A DNA stretch of 34,143 bases from the NCBI GenBank assembly GCA_018970395.1, contig JAGWWM010000025.1, positions 1-34,143 on the forward strand, in the 5' to 3' direction. This document shows positions 1-9,800 of this stretch, in pieces. The notes beneath the pieces were generated by a model. That model was given only the letters and a program-made list of their open reading frames with translations. It ran no database searches and was not told where the DNA came from. This DNA is from Bacteroidota bacterium (lineage in GTDB: Bacteria; Bacteroidota; Bacteroidia; Chitinophagales; Chitinophagaceae). Both the position numbers and the translations under genes were made by a program. The stretch's first letter is position 1. Every line of letters begins with the position of its first letter.

Positions 1-929
1 TATTGATTGGTAGCCGCAGTAATGGTAAGGGTATTGGAACTGACCAGATGATCCGTCATCATGCCTCTGCTGCGCGATCCGGCCGGTGTCGGGAGCGGTA
101 CACTTGAATAATAATCCAATGCAGTTGAAGCGCAGGAAATGGTGTTTTTGAATACTGTATCTATTACCGGCCAGAAATAATCGGTGTTTTGAGCATACCT
201 GAAGACAATTCCTTTCCCTCCTGATCCGCTCATTTCAATTTTATTCCATTCAAATTTCGAATTGTCCACATCCCCCAGGCACCAGATGGCAACACCATTG
301 CTTTTGTTATTGAGAAAACGATTGCCCGACACCAGGGTGCGCTGCATATCTAAGCTGACATTGATATGGCATCTGAAAAAAAGATTAGTAGCGAGGGTTG
401 AGGTGCTTTGCACCTCGAATTTACATTTACGGATGACAGCAGACTTTCCGTATTCTTTCAGGATATTGATGGAAGAATCAGCGTTATAGCTGTTTCGAAA
501 GTGGATGCCTTCGAGCCATACAAATTCAGCGCGGTTGATGAATACATTATGCTTTGCGTTTGAGAGGGACAACAAGGTTCTTGAGGTATCTGCTCCCTTG
601 AACACTACGTAGGCGTTAAGACTTGTGCCATCATCTGCTGTTGTAATCGTAAAAGGGGTATTGGTATAATTGCCCGCGTCAATCAACACCGTATCTCCTC
701 CCGTGAGTGCATAGGAGTCCAGTATTTGCTGTACAGAAGCTTTGGGCGTAGCCGGACTCAGTCCGTCGTTGAGCGTGTTGCCCGGCTGCGTAGTGTAAAT
801 ATTATCTGTTAGAGACGCGTCGTTCACATAATATTTTTTTGGAGGAGAGAAAAGGGAAGCAGCCGAGGCGGATGCTTTGTATTGGGCAGCCGCAAGGGAA
901 AGAGGAATGAGGAGGAGGATACGGAACAT
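1..929 (-). CDS. Secreted parallel beta-helix protein, N-terminal part (runs off left edge)
   Basis: An open frame of 309 codons on the minus strand starts at the ATG at 929-927 and is still open at base 1, so the C-terminus is missing. The N-terminus (MFRILLLIPLSLAAAQ) is a short signal peptide. After it comes KYYVNDASLTDN, then a stretch with GDTVLIDAGNY. That opening (xYYVND...GLSPATPKASVQQIL...) is typical of DUF1565-type and related right-handed beta-helix proteins of Bacteroidota, which are usually exported and often carry T9SS tails. Later segments (FVWLEGIHFRNS, SAVIRKCKF, NRFLNNKSNG) look like successive helix turns. An in-frame stop (TAA) lies 15 to 13 bases upstream of the ATG, so this is the first possible ATG. 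The gene is divergent from the giant gene at 1321. Substrate or binding partner is unknown. No catalytic residues can be assigned. Confidence 0.85.
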   Translation of the reverse strand, partial: MFRILLLIPLSLAAAQYKASASAASLFSPPKKYYVNDASLTDNIYTTQPGNTLNDGLSPATPKASVQQILDSYALTGGDTVLIDAGNYTNTPFTITTADDGTSLNAYVVFKGADTSRTLLSLSNAKHNVFINRAEFVWLEGIHFRNSYNADSSINILKEYGKSAVIRKCKFEVQSTSTLATNLFFRCHINVSLDMQRTLVSGNRFLNNKSNGVAIWCLGDVDNSKFEWNKIEMSGSGGKGIVFRYAQNTDYFWPVIDTVFKNTISCASTALDYYSSVPLPTPAGSRSRGMMTDHLVSSNTLTITAATNQ

Positions 930-1006
930 GTTTATATAGCATTAATGTGCATTAGAAAATGGTTTATAATCTTGAGGTTGCAGCGACACCTTGACAACCC
1001 GACAAC

Positions 1007-1033
1007 CCCGACCTCGAAAATTTCGAGGTCGGG
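1007..1033. repeat. 13-bp perfect inverted repeat next to GACAAC motifs
   Basis: The arm CCCGACCTCGAAA is followed after one base by its exact reverse complement. Immediately left are GCGACACC and two GACAACCC motifs (about 983-1009), the same words that join the palindromes in the arrays at 21.9-22.7 kb. It is therefore probably another member of that dispersed family. It could also act as a bidirectional terminator, but there is no T tract. Confidence 0.7.
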
Positions 1034-1192
1034 CGACATCCTCTTGTATATCTTCTTCCTCAAATTTCCTCTTATCCGTCTTCGTTTCCCGATTTCATTG
1101 GTAAGAGAAGGGGATGATAGGGGTCAGGGGGTGGATGTAAATAGTTGGCTTAAAATGATTGTGCCAATGTACTTCCGTAGACTTGTAGCTGC

Positions 1193-1224
1193 TTTGGAGA
1201 TCTCTGCAATCTTCGCTACTTTTG
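1193..1224 (+). promoter_or_regulatory. Bacteroidota-type promoter for giant gene 1
   Basis: TTTG at 1193-1196 and TACTTTTG at 1217-1224 are separated by 20 bp. This matches the known Bacteroidota -33/-7 pattern TTTG...TAnnTTTG. Transcription would start near 1230 and leave a leader of about 90 nt before the ATG at 1321. Confidence 0.6.
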
Positions 1225-1320
1225 AACAGTTGAATGAGAATGAAAAATGCCTTGTTTTGGAGGGGTTCAATATCAATTTACAACAGGTGGAGTTTTGAAA
1301 TAAAGTGTTAGAAGAAATTC

Positions 1321-4300
1321 ATGAGTGCCATTGCTTCCATACATAATGTGTTACTTATTACTTGCTATCGCAGCGTTTGGGCGGTTTTATTTTTTTTATT
1401 TTTTGGGTTGAATAAGGGATGGGGGCAGACGAGTGTAACCTATAACACTCCAGGTACCTATACCTGGCTATGCCCTCCCGGCGTTACTTCCATTACCGTG
1501 GAATGCTGGGGCGGTGGTGGTGGAGGTGGTGGGGTCATTGGTAATTCATCTGGAAATAATCAGGCTGGGGGAGGTGGTGCAGGAGGGGGATATGTAAGGT
1601 ATACTTCATACGCTGTAACCCCTGGAACCGCTTACACAATAGTTGTTGGAGTTGCCGGTTCTGCAGGATTAAGTGGTAGTTCAGGATCTAATAATGGTGG
1701 AAATGGGGGAAATACTTCTTTCGAAGGAATTATTGCAGCCGGAGGTAGAGGGGGCACTGGGCAAACGAGTAGCACCAATGCATTTAGTGGAACTGGAGGC
1801 AGTAAAGGCACAAATATATGTGTCGGTTGTGATGTTAATAACCAAGGGGGTAATGGTGGTAATGGTTCTGCTGCTGGTGCATCTTCCGGAGCTGGTGGAG
1901 GTAGCGCAGGTTCTGGATTATCTGGAGGGGGAGATGCCTCAGGTGCTTCGGCAGGTGCTGCTGGCTCTGGTGGAGGTATAATAGGAGCATCAGGAAGAAC
2001 AACTTCTTCTAATGTAGGAATTGCGGGAGGATCTCCTGGAGCTGGTGGATCTGGTGGGTTAGGTATAGGATCAACTGCTAGAGGAGGAGGTTCTGGTGGT
2101 GCTGGGCAGGTAATAATAACAACTCCTACTTGTAGCCCACTTTTTCAACAAGATTTCTCAAACAACTCTATTGGAGATTATTTTAATTCTCCATCAGATG
2201 CAGGTTTTATTCCAAGTTTTGGTCAATTCAATTCTATTGCCCCTGCGGACGTAACTATTAATTTAAACCAGTTGAGAATGCTTCGAAGCACGTCCGCAAG
2301 ATGGGTAACTAGGACAACCAATTTTTCTCCGGAACCTACTGCTCTTATGGTAAGTTTTGATATTAGTCTGTCTTTCACGGCAGGGCCTTCTCCAGTAATA
2401 GGAGCTTTTAGAGGCTATTTGGGTGATGGTTTACCAACCAGCACCACAGCACCAGCAACAACACACCATTCTGGTATTGGAGTTGACTTTACAACTACAA
2501 ATAATCAATGGAAAATCTCCAATCTAACTACAGCCGGAACTAATACATATTCGTCATCACAAACGATTACTTGGGTTGTCAATAATTCAGGAGCATCCAT
2601 AACATACAGAGCTCCTAATGGCACGAATGAAACTGTTGCGAATGACAGATGGGATTTGTGGGTTGGTAGTACAAAAGAATTAGATGAACAATCGGCCGCT
2701 AATGCTACAAGAGCTCTATTTAATGTGGAATTATATACTTCGGGTGGTGCTACTACCGGAACGTTTGATATTGACAATCTTTTAATCGCCCCTATTTCAA
2801 CAATACCAACTTTTTCCGCTGCCACGGCTGTAACGAACTCAGAATTTACGGCAAACTGGACAGGGGTAACTTGTGCTTCCGGTTATCGGCTGGACGTTTC
2901 CACTCAAAGTAATTTTTCATCTTTTGTATCCGGCTATAACAACTTAGATGTGGGTAATGTAACAACATATCCTGTAACCGGTTTATCTGCTTCAACTCAA
3001 TATCATTACAGAATAAGGTCTTATAATTCATACACTGTAGGTACGTTTACGAGTGGCAATTCAAGTGCTCAGGCTGTAACAACAACAAATATCCCGACTG
3101 TTTTTTATTCCAATTCCGCTACCCCTAATACAAGTACCAATAGTCTCGCAAACTGGAATTCTGCTACCAATGGTTCGGGCGCTGCGCCATTGTCTTTTGC
3201 AACTACTGGACAAACATTCATCATTCAAAGTGGGCATCAATATCAGGCGACTGCCACATGGACGGGTTCTGCAACCAGCATTATTCAAGTTCAATCAGGT
3301 GGTGCACTGGATATCAATGCTCAAACGCTTTCGACCTGGCAAAGAATAGATATTGCAGGAACAGGCATTTCAAGTTCCGGAGCGTTGTTTAACAGCTCAT
3401 CATCCCCGATGAACTTATCTATTCCGGTTAGACTTACTGCCGCATCAACGATTGTGTCGCCGGGTTCGGGTGGTCTCACCCTATCAGGAAACATTGATAA
3501 CGGAGGAAACGTACTTACCATTGGCGGATCGAATGCAACCACCATTTCAACCGGAGTAATGAGCGGAACCGGTGGTCTTACAAAATCCGAATCGGGAACA
3601 CTAACACTATCCGGTGCAAATACTTACACGGGCATTACAACGGTTAATGCAGGTGTCATAACCTTGGGCGGGGCAAATGCGTTGCCTGTTTCCGCTTCGG
3701 CAGGCACTATCCGATTTGCCGGAGGAACACCAATATTCAATCTTGGTTTATTCAATTTAGGTTCTAGTACGGATGCTGCTAACTCTGCCGGGGCATTAGA
3801 TTTTGATGTGAACACAACTATTAATCTTGGCTCGGTAGGAACCAATAGTTATTATTTCAAGGCCTCTAACGGCGAAACATGGGACGCAACAACCATCATC
3901 ATTAATAACTGGACAGGCACAGGAGGAGTAACCGGTAGCGGACCAAAAATATTTATAGGAAGCAGTGCATCGCTTTCATCTGCTCAATTGGCAAAAATCA
4001 CCTTTACAGGATATGTGCGAGCAATGCAATTAAGCACGGGTGAAATTGTTCCTACTCCTGTCTTTTATTCAAAAGCAGGTCAGACCGACCCCAACAATCT
4101 TTCCAACTGGACATCAAAAAGCGACGGCACAGGGTCAAGTCCGACCAATTTTACTGATGATGGCGTAACCTTCGTTATCCAATCCGGGCATTCCTATACC
4201 ACTACTGCAGCTTGGAATATCACCGGCTCTTCCACCTTGCAGGTTGATGGCACTTTAACATTGTCTCATGTGTTGACGCTCGGAACTGCTGCTACAAAAG

Positions 4301-6684
4301 TCGGCAATCTTACCATTAATGGAACTGTACAAGCAAATGCGCAGCATAATATGGCTAACACATCAGGTGTTTTCTCGATAAGTACAAACGGCGTCTACAT
4401 TTTAAATCATTTCTCTCCAGATAATAGCACAACTACATTCAACGGTTCTGAGAGTTTTGCCAGTGGAAGCACATTTGAATATCAAAATTTATCTTCCGGA
4501 GGATTCGTTTCAGGAATCACTTATGGCAATCTGATTTATAATATTCCCGCACCAGCGACTAACCTATTTCCTGCATCTATTAACATCAATGGCAATTTTG
4601 AGATGAAACGGGGAACATTGGATTTCAGCACCGCAAGAACGATTGGGGGTAATTTTATTCAAACCGGGGGAGAGATAACGATTGAAGGCAGTACCATTAA
4701 TGGCAGTTTTAAAGTGGACGGCGCTTCTGCGATTTGTCGAATTACAAAATCTACTGTCTCCAGCATAACTGCAACCGTTGGTGGTGATTTTGACTTGCTA
4801 TCCGGCAAATTTTATATAAATGACGGAGATCAGACTACAGCCGGCTTTACAACCTCATTGGATGTAAATGGAAATTTTACTATCAATGGCGGCACGTTTT
4901 ATTTTCCTTCCATATCAACTACCAAAGTTGCCGGAAGAATTTTTGTAGCGAAAGATTTAAAATTTTTATCAGGTGATATTGATGGTTTTCTTTCGAACCC
5001 TACATCAGGTACGAAAACCGCAGGTATTTATTTTGATGGCACCGGAGAGCAAAGTTTTTATAATGCATTTACACTGGCAGACGGATTTGCAAAAGATGCC
5101 TTTTATTATAAATCTTCATCCGGCCCTACAGCATTAAATGAATATTATATTGGGAGTGCCGGTTCACAGGTTACTGTCAATGGAACATTTGGTACGCCGG
5201 CAGATGGATATGCTCGTTGGCCGACTTCCGGCTCGCTGATTAAAGATTTTGTCATTAATAACACCAGCACATCACCGAATAATACGGTTACGCTTAGAGA
5301 CAACAGAACCATCAATCATACTTTATTCAGAACAGCTGGAAGACTATTATTGTCCGGTGCTGCAACAATTACGTATGCTTCCGGTGCTACGCTTGAATAT
5401 AATGGAACATCGGAAATAGATTCAGAATCGAGCGAATTCCCCACCATCGCCGGTCCCACCAATCTCAACATCAATAATGCCGGTAGTGTGACGCTTCATG
5501 AGTCGAGAAGTATTGGTGGTAAGCTGATATTTAGCATAGATAATGGGCTGTTGAATACCGGTGCTTGTGATGCACTTACTTCAAATGTACAGTTGGGAAT
5601 AAACGATAATGCAACCATCGAGGGCGCATCCAACACCCGCTTTGTGAATGGTATTCTTCGTAAAACAGGCAATGATCCATTTACATTTCCGGTTGGACAA
5701 AAAAGTGGTGCTGTGTTAAAATACGCACCGGTCACCATTACTGCGCCAGATAATACAGGGGATCAATTTGCCGCATGTTATGTAGGATCCAATTCGTCAA
5801 CGCCAGGATATAATACTTCCAGCAGAGATATAAGCTTGAATAATCCTTCGGCAACTCCTCCTGTTGATTACAAAGTAAGCACCTGTGAATATTGGCATCT
5901 GAACAGGACTAACGGTTCATCCAATGTCTTTGTAACCTTAAGCTGGGCGTATGGAAGAAGTTGCTCTTTTAATGATGCCTCACAACTCGTAGTAGCCCGA
6001 TGGAATGGTACGCAATCGCAATGGACAAATCAAGGTACAAATGGCAGCAATTCAGCCGGTCCACCTGTAACCAGTGGAACGGTAACTTCATTTGGCACTG
6101 TTAATACTTTTAGTCCTTTCACCCTGGCGCATCCTGCTATTCGAAATGTAGTTTTAAATTCTGCGGGTTTATCATTGAAGGGGCGCCGCGTAAATGGGTG
6201 GGATCAGTTAGAATGGAATCTGCCGCCCTCTTTTTTAACTGCTACTTTTCAATTGGAATGTAGTGAAGATGGGCGCAACTATCAGATGGTAGAAAAAAGG
6301 CAGCCGTCGGGCGAGGATTTGGCTCGGGGTCAGATGCGCTATCAAAGAAACAGTCTTTCCAAGGGTGACCGGTATTATCGTTTGCAGGTTTTTTCCGCCG
6401 AGGGCAATCGGGTTTATTCCAATATTCTCCATTTGCGTTCGCTTACCTCTGCCAACGTACAACTCTATCCGAACCCAACCATGGATCAGGTAACCATTTC
6501 AGTAAAAGACAAAGGCTTCTGTACGATCCGGGTATTGAATGGCTTAGGTCAGGTAATGTATCAGTCGTCTGTGAACGGCACCCTTCCGCATACTATTTCC
6601 ACGCAGCACTGGAGGAAGGGACTCTATTTTGTAGAGGTAAGTTTGGAAGACGGTACCCGCGACTTGCTTCGGTTGATTCGGTAG
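1321..6684 (+). CDS. Giant T9SS-secreted Gly-rich/PATR-repeat adhesin-like protein (paralog 1)
   Basis: This is a 1787-aa surface or secreted protein. Residues 1-36 form a signal peptide with a hydrophobic core and cleavage expected after GWGQ. Residues 37-267 are a Gly-rich domain opening with TPGTYTW and PPGVTSITVECWG, as in Gly_rich_2-type domains. Residues about 271-492 look like a jelly-roll or lectin-like beta-sandwich. About 490-590 is a fibronectin-type III-like domain. From about 593 there are two related modules opening FYS...NLxNW and containing FxIQSGHxY; the first carries one autotransporter-associated repeat (GTLTLSGANTYTG, about 760). The C-terminus from about 1714 (YPNP...GLGQVMYQSS...GLYFVEV) is a type A T9SS sorting domain. 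The start is supported by exact 36-residue alignment of its leader with the next gene. The ligand is unknown; adhesion or matrix formation is inferred. Confidence 0.9.
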   Translation: MSAIASIHNVLLITCYRSVWAVLFFLFFGLNKGWGQTSVTYNTPGTYTWLCPPGVTSITVECWGGGGGGGGVIGNSSGNNQAGGGGAGGGYVRYTSYAVTPGTAYTIVVGVAGSAGLSGSSGSNNGGNGGNTSFEGIIAAGGRGGTGQTSSTNAFSGTGGSKGTNICVGCDVNNQGGNGGNGSAAGASSGAGGGSAGSGLSGGGDASGASAGAAGSGGGIIGASGRTTSSNVGIAGGSPGAGGSGGLGIGSTARGGGSGGAGQVIITTPTCSPLFQQDFSNNSIGDYFNSPSDAGFIPSFGQFNSIAPADVTINLNQLRMLRSTSARWVTRTTNFSPEPTALMVSFDISLSFTAGPSPVIGAFRGYLGDGLPTSTTAPATTHHSGIGVDFTTTNNQWKISNLTTAGTNTYSSSQTITWVVNNSGASITYRAPNGTNETVANDRWDLWVGSTKELDEQSAANATRALFNVELYTSGGATTGTFDIDNLLIAPISTIPTFSAATAVTNSEFTANWTGVTCASGYRLDVSTQSNFSSFVSGYNNLDVGNVTTYPVTGLSASTQYHYRIRSYNSYTVGTFTSGNSSAQAVTTTNIPTVFYSNSATPNTSTNSLANWNSATNGSGAAPLSFATTGQTFIIQSGHQYQATATWTGSATSIIQVQSGGALDINAQTLSTWQRIDIAGTGISSSGALFNSSSSPMNLSIPVRLTAASTIVSPGSGGLTLSGNIDNGGNVLTIGGSNATTISTGVMSGTGGLTKSESGTLTLSGANTYTGITTVNAGVITLGGANALPVSASAGTIRFAGGTPIFNLGLFNLGSSTDAANSAGALDFDVNTTINLGSVGTNSYYFKASNGETWDATTIIINNWTGTGGVTGSGPKIFIGSSASLSSAQLAKITFTGYVRAMQLSTGEIVPTPVFYSKAGQTDPNNLSNWTSKSDGTGSSPTNFTDDGVTFVIQSGHSYTTTAAWNITGSSTLQVDGTLTLSHVLTLGTAATKVGNLTINGTVQANAQHNMANTSGVFSISTNGVYILNHFSPDNSTTTFNGSESFASGSTFEYQNLSSGGFVSGITYGNLIYNIPAPATNLFPASININGNFEMKRGTLDFSTARTIGGNFIQTGGEITIEGSTINGSFKVDGASAICRITKSTVSSITATVGGDFDLLSGKFYINDGDQTTAGFTTSLDVNGNFTINGGTFYFPSISTTKVAGRIFVAKDLKFLSGDIDGFLSNPTSGTKTAGIYFDGTGEQSFYNAFTLADGFAKDAFYYKSSSGPTALNEYYIGSAGSQVTVNGTFGTPADGYARWPTSGSLIKDFVINNTSTSPNNTVTLRDNRTINHTLFRTAGRLLLSGAATITYASGATLEYNGTSEIDSESSEFPTIAGPTNLNINNAGSVTLHESRSIGGKLIFSIDNGLLNTGACDALTSNVQLGINDNATIEGASNTRFVNGILRKTGNDPFTFPVGQKSGAVLKYAPVTITAPDNTGDQFAACYVGSNSSTPGYNTSSRDISLNNPSATPPVDYKVSTCEYWHLNRTNGSSNVFVTLSWAYGRSCSFNDASQLVVARWNGTQSQWTNQGTNGSNSAGPPVTSGTVTSFGTVNTFSPFTLAHPAIRNVVLNSAGLSLKGRRVNGWDQLEWNLPPSFLTATFQLECSEDGRNYQMVEKRQPSGEDLARGQMRYQRNSLSKGDRYYRLQVFSAEGNRVYSNILHLRSLTSANVQLYPNPTMDQVTISVKDKGFCTIRVLNGLGQVMYQSSVNGTLPHTISTQHWRKGLYFVEVSLEDGTRDLLRLIR

Positions 6685-6748
6685 CCCGTCGCCTAACTCT
6701 TTCACTTATAAGCACTTGCGATTTTATATAAACCACTCCCTGAACGGG

Positions 6749-6779
6749 TTGCTAAAACCGTTCATTTTCCATATATTTA
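6749..6779 (+). promoter_or_regulatory. Candidate promoter for giant gene 2
   Basis: TTG (6749-6751) and TATATTTA (6772-6779, one base off TAnnTTTG) are 20 bp apart. The start of transcription would be near 6785, about 50 nt before the ATG at 6836. This is downstream of an earlier in-frame ATG at 6716 and so supports the later start codon. Confidence 0.45.
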
Positions 6780-6835
6780 CAGCGATGATCGTAGGATTGA
6801 AAACGGTCGAAAACCAGGCAGGAATCAAAAAACTT

Positions 6836-9800
6836 ATGTCACACATTTTGTCCATACCCAATGTGTTGTTTTTCTTTCGCTCCCGCAGCGTGTGGGCGGT
6901 TTTATTTCTTTTATTTTTTGGGTTGAATAAGGGGTGGGGGCAGACGACTACGGAAACTTTTACAACTACCGGAACAAACACTTGGGTATGTCCTCCTGGT
7001 GTAACTTCAATAGATATTGAATGCTGGGGTGCCGGAGGAGGTGGTGGGGGTGCAAAGTTAGCTTCTTCTGCCAGTGCAAGTGGTGGTGGTGGGGCAGGTG
7101 GTGGTTATGTAAAACGGACATCTTATGCCGTAACACCGGGTATTTCCTACACAATTTATGTTGGTGCCGGAGGAACAGCTGGTACGAATACTGGAACAGA
7201 TGGCGGAGATGGAGAGGCGAGTTATTTTATTGATGCAACTACTATTATGGCAGTTGGTGGAAATGGGGGTAAAAAATCAACCACTGCTAGTGGAAATGGT
7301 GCTGGAGGAGCTGCAAAATCAACTGGAAATATCGGTTTCTCAAGTACATTTAGCTATTATGGCGGATCAGGAGGAACTGGTAGTTCAGGTTGCACGGGTG
7401 GTTACTATGCTGGCGGCGGAGGAGCTAGTGCCGGTACTATTGCAAGTACCAGTTCCCAAAACGGAGCATGTCGTTTCGGCGGCACTGGCCCCACAGGAGG
7501 GATAGGCGGTGCTGATGCCGGATGGTCTTCAAGCGGTAATGGATCTGCCGGTTCAACAAAAGGCAGCGGTGGATCGGGCGCAAAGGTTAATTCTACAACT
7601 GGTTATGCTGGTGGTGATGGTGGTGATGGTCAACTTAATATAACATACACAACACCATCTTACACTACGGTTACTTTATCAACAGCGGGTGCTTCCTCTT
7701 GGACCGTTCCTTGCGGTGTTACATCAATACAAGTTGAAGCATGGGGAGGTGGAGGTGGAGGTGGTAGTACAAATACTACGAATTGGGGAGGTTCTGGTGG
7801 AGGTGGAGGTGCTTATGCTAAATCGATATTTTTAGTAACGGGTACTCCTACTTATTTTTATTCCGTTGGAAATAAAGGCTCTGGTGCATCTGCCAATGCT
7901 GGAACAGCGGGAGCCGGAGGAGATTCATGGTTCAATACTAGCAATGCTCCGCCTAGTTCTAATACCACAGGTGTTCTAGCGAAAGGCGGAGGAGCTGGCT
8001 TCAATAGTGTAAGTACTACCCCAACAAATGGAGGGACATCCTCTTCAAGTTTATCTAATGTAGTGAAATATAGTGGTGGTAATGGCGGTGCAGCTGGCGG
8101 ATCAGGTGGTGGTGGTGGTGGATCCTCTGCCGGTACTGGTACTGGAGGGAATAATGGTAATGCTGGTAGTGTAACAGGAGATGGCGCAGGTGGGGCGGCA
8201 CCTACGGGTGGTTTTGCAGGTGGTGCGGGGGTTAGTTCGGGAAATGGATCACCAGGTTCATCACCTGGCGGAGGAGGTGGTGGTAGTGATGATGTGACTA
8301 CAGCCTCTGGTGGTGATGGTGGAGTAGGGCGTATAGTAATAAAATATGTTGCAACGGCAACTACCCCCACAGCAGCAGTCATCTCATCACCTGCCAATGA
8401 AAGTATTAATATTGCTGCATCGGGTACTACCTTAAACTGGATCAATGGAGGAGGCGCATCTACCTACAAAGTTTATTTTGGCACGGATAATCCACCCTCT
8501 AATATTGTAAACGGCACCAATCAGTCGGGTACTTCTTATGACCCTGGCACGCTCACGAATAATCAAACTTATTACTGGCGTATTGATGCGGTAGATGCTT
8601 CCGGTTGTAATACCACTACCGGTCCGGTATGGAGCTTTAAAACAGAAGCTGTACCCACAACGTTTTATTCAAAATCAGGTCAAACGGATGCGAATAATTT
8701 AGCAAACTGGAGTTCAAATACCGCAGGCACGGGTGTTGCTCCAACTTCATTTGCAACTGCAGGACAAACATTCATCATTCAAAGCGGGCATCAATACCAG
8801 GCCACTGCTACATGGACAGGTTCTGCAACCAGCATTATTCGGGTTCAATCAGGTGGCGCGTTAGACATCAACGGTCAAACTCTCTCTACCTGGCAACGAA
8901 TGGATATTTCAGGAACAGGCGTTTCAGGTTCCGGAGTGTTTTTCAACAGTTCCACCTCAGCAGCGAACTTATCCATTCCCGTAACGCTTACCGGTGTATC
9001 CACGATTGTATCTTCAGGCTCGGGGGGGCTCACCCTGTCTGGAAACATTGATAATGGAGGAAACTTATTGACCATTGGAGGATCGAATGCAACAACCATT
9101 TCAACCGGAGTAATCAGCGGAACCGGAGGACTTACCAAAGTGGGAACGGGAACGCTTACGCTATCTGGAGCAAATACTTTCACCGGAGCTGTGAGTGTGG
9201 ATGCCGGTGTGCTTAATATTCAAAACGCAACAGGAACGGGCACCACAGCAGGTGGTGTGGTGGTTGCTTCCGGTGCAGCATTAGAATTGCAGGGAGGTAT
9301 TACTGTAGGTGCAGAGACATTGACTATTAATAATACAGGTGTTTCAAATGGAGGGTCGTTAAGAAATATTAGCGGGAATAATACCTGGGGGGGGACAGTT
9401 ACATTATCTACAAATGCAGTACGTATAAATTCAGATGCAGGTACGCTTACCCTGAATGCAAGCAACTCCATTACCGCTACAAATATTGGTTTAACAGTTG
9501 GAGGCGCAGGAAATATTACAATTTCAGGAACCATCACAACAGGTAACGGAACACTTACCAAAGATGGGAGCGGTACAGCTACGCTTTCGGGTGCCAATAC
9601 ATTTACCGGAGGTGCTACCCTTTCTGCCGGCACTTTAAATATCAACAATGCCAGTGCGTTGGGTACAACGGCCGGAGCTTTCACAATCAACGGCGGTACG
9701 ATTGATAATACTACAGGGGCTTCAATTACAACTAGTAACTATTCAATGAATTGGGGGGCTGATGTAAACTTTACGGGAACACAGTCATTAAACCTTGGTA

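Larger units (their letters stand above)
930..1320. other. Intergenic region between divergent secreted-protein genes
   Basis: I see no convincing gene here. The region holds a 13-bp inverted repeat (1007-1033), GACAAC-type repeat sequence just before it that resembles the GC-rich repeats further right, and a promoter (1193-1224) pointing to the giant gene at 1321. Confidence 0.6.

Noticed and set aside
262-489. Plus-strand open frame of 75 codons
   Set aside because: Lies wholly antisense to the convincing beta-helix frame on the minus strand.
882-1298. Plus-strand open frame of 138 codons
   Set aside because: It begins inside the opposite-strand beta-helix gene, crosses a palindrome and covers the promoter of the gene at 1321. 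Its composition does not look like a protein, and no family is recognisable.
7858-8445. Minus-strand proline-rich open frame of 195 codons
   Set aside because: Proline runs are simply the reverse complement of the glycine codons of giant gene 2.
9220-9690. Minus-strand open frame of 156 codons
   Set aside because: Antisense shadow of the PATR repeat block. Similar antisense frames recur at each repeat, as expected from composition.
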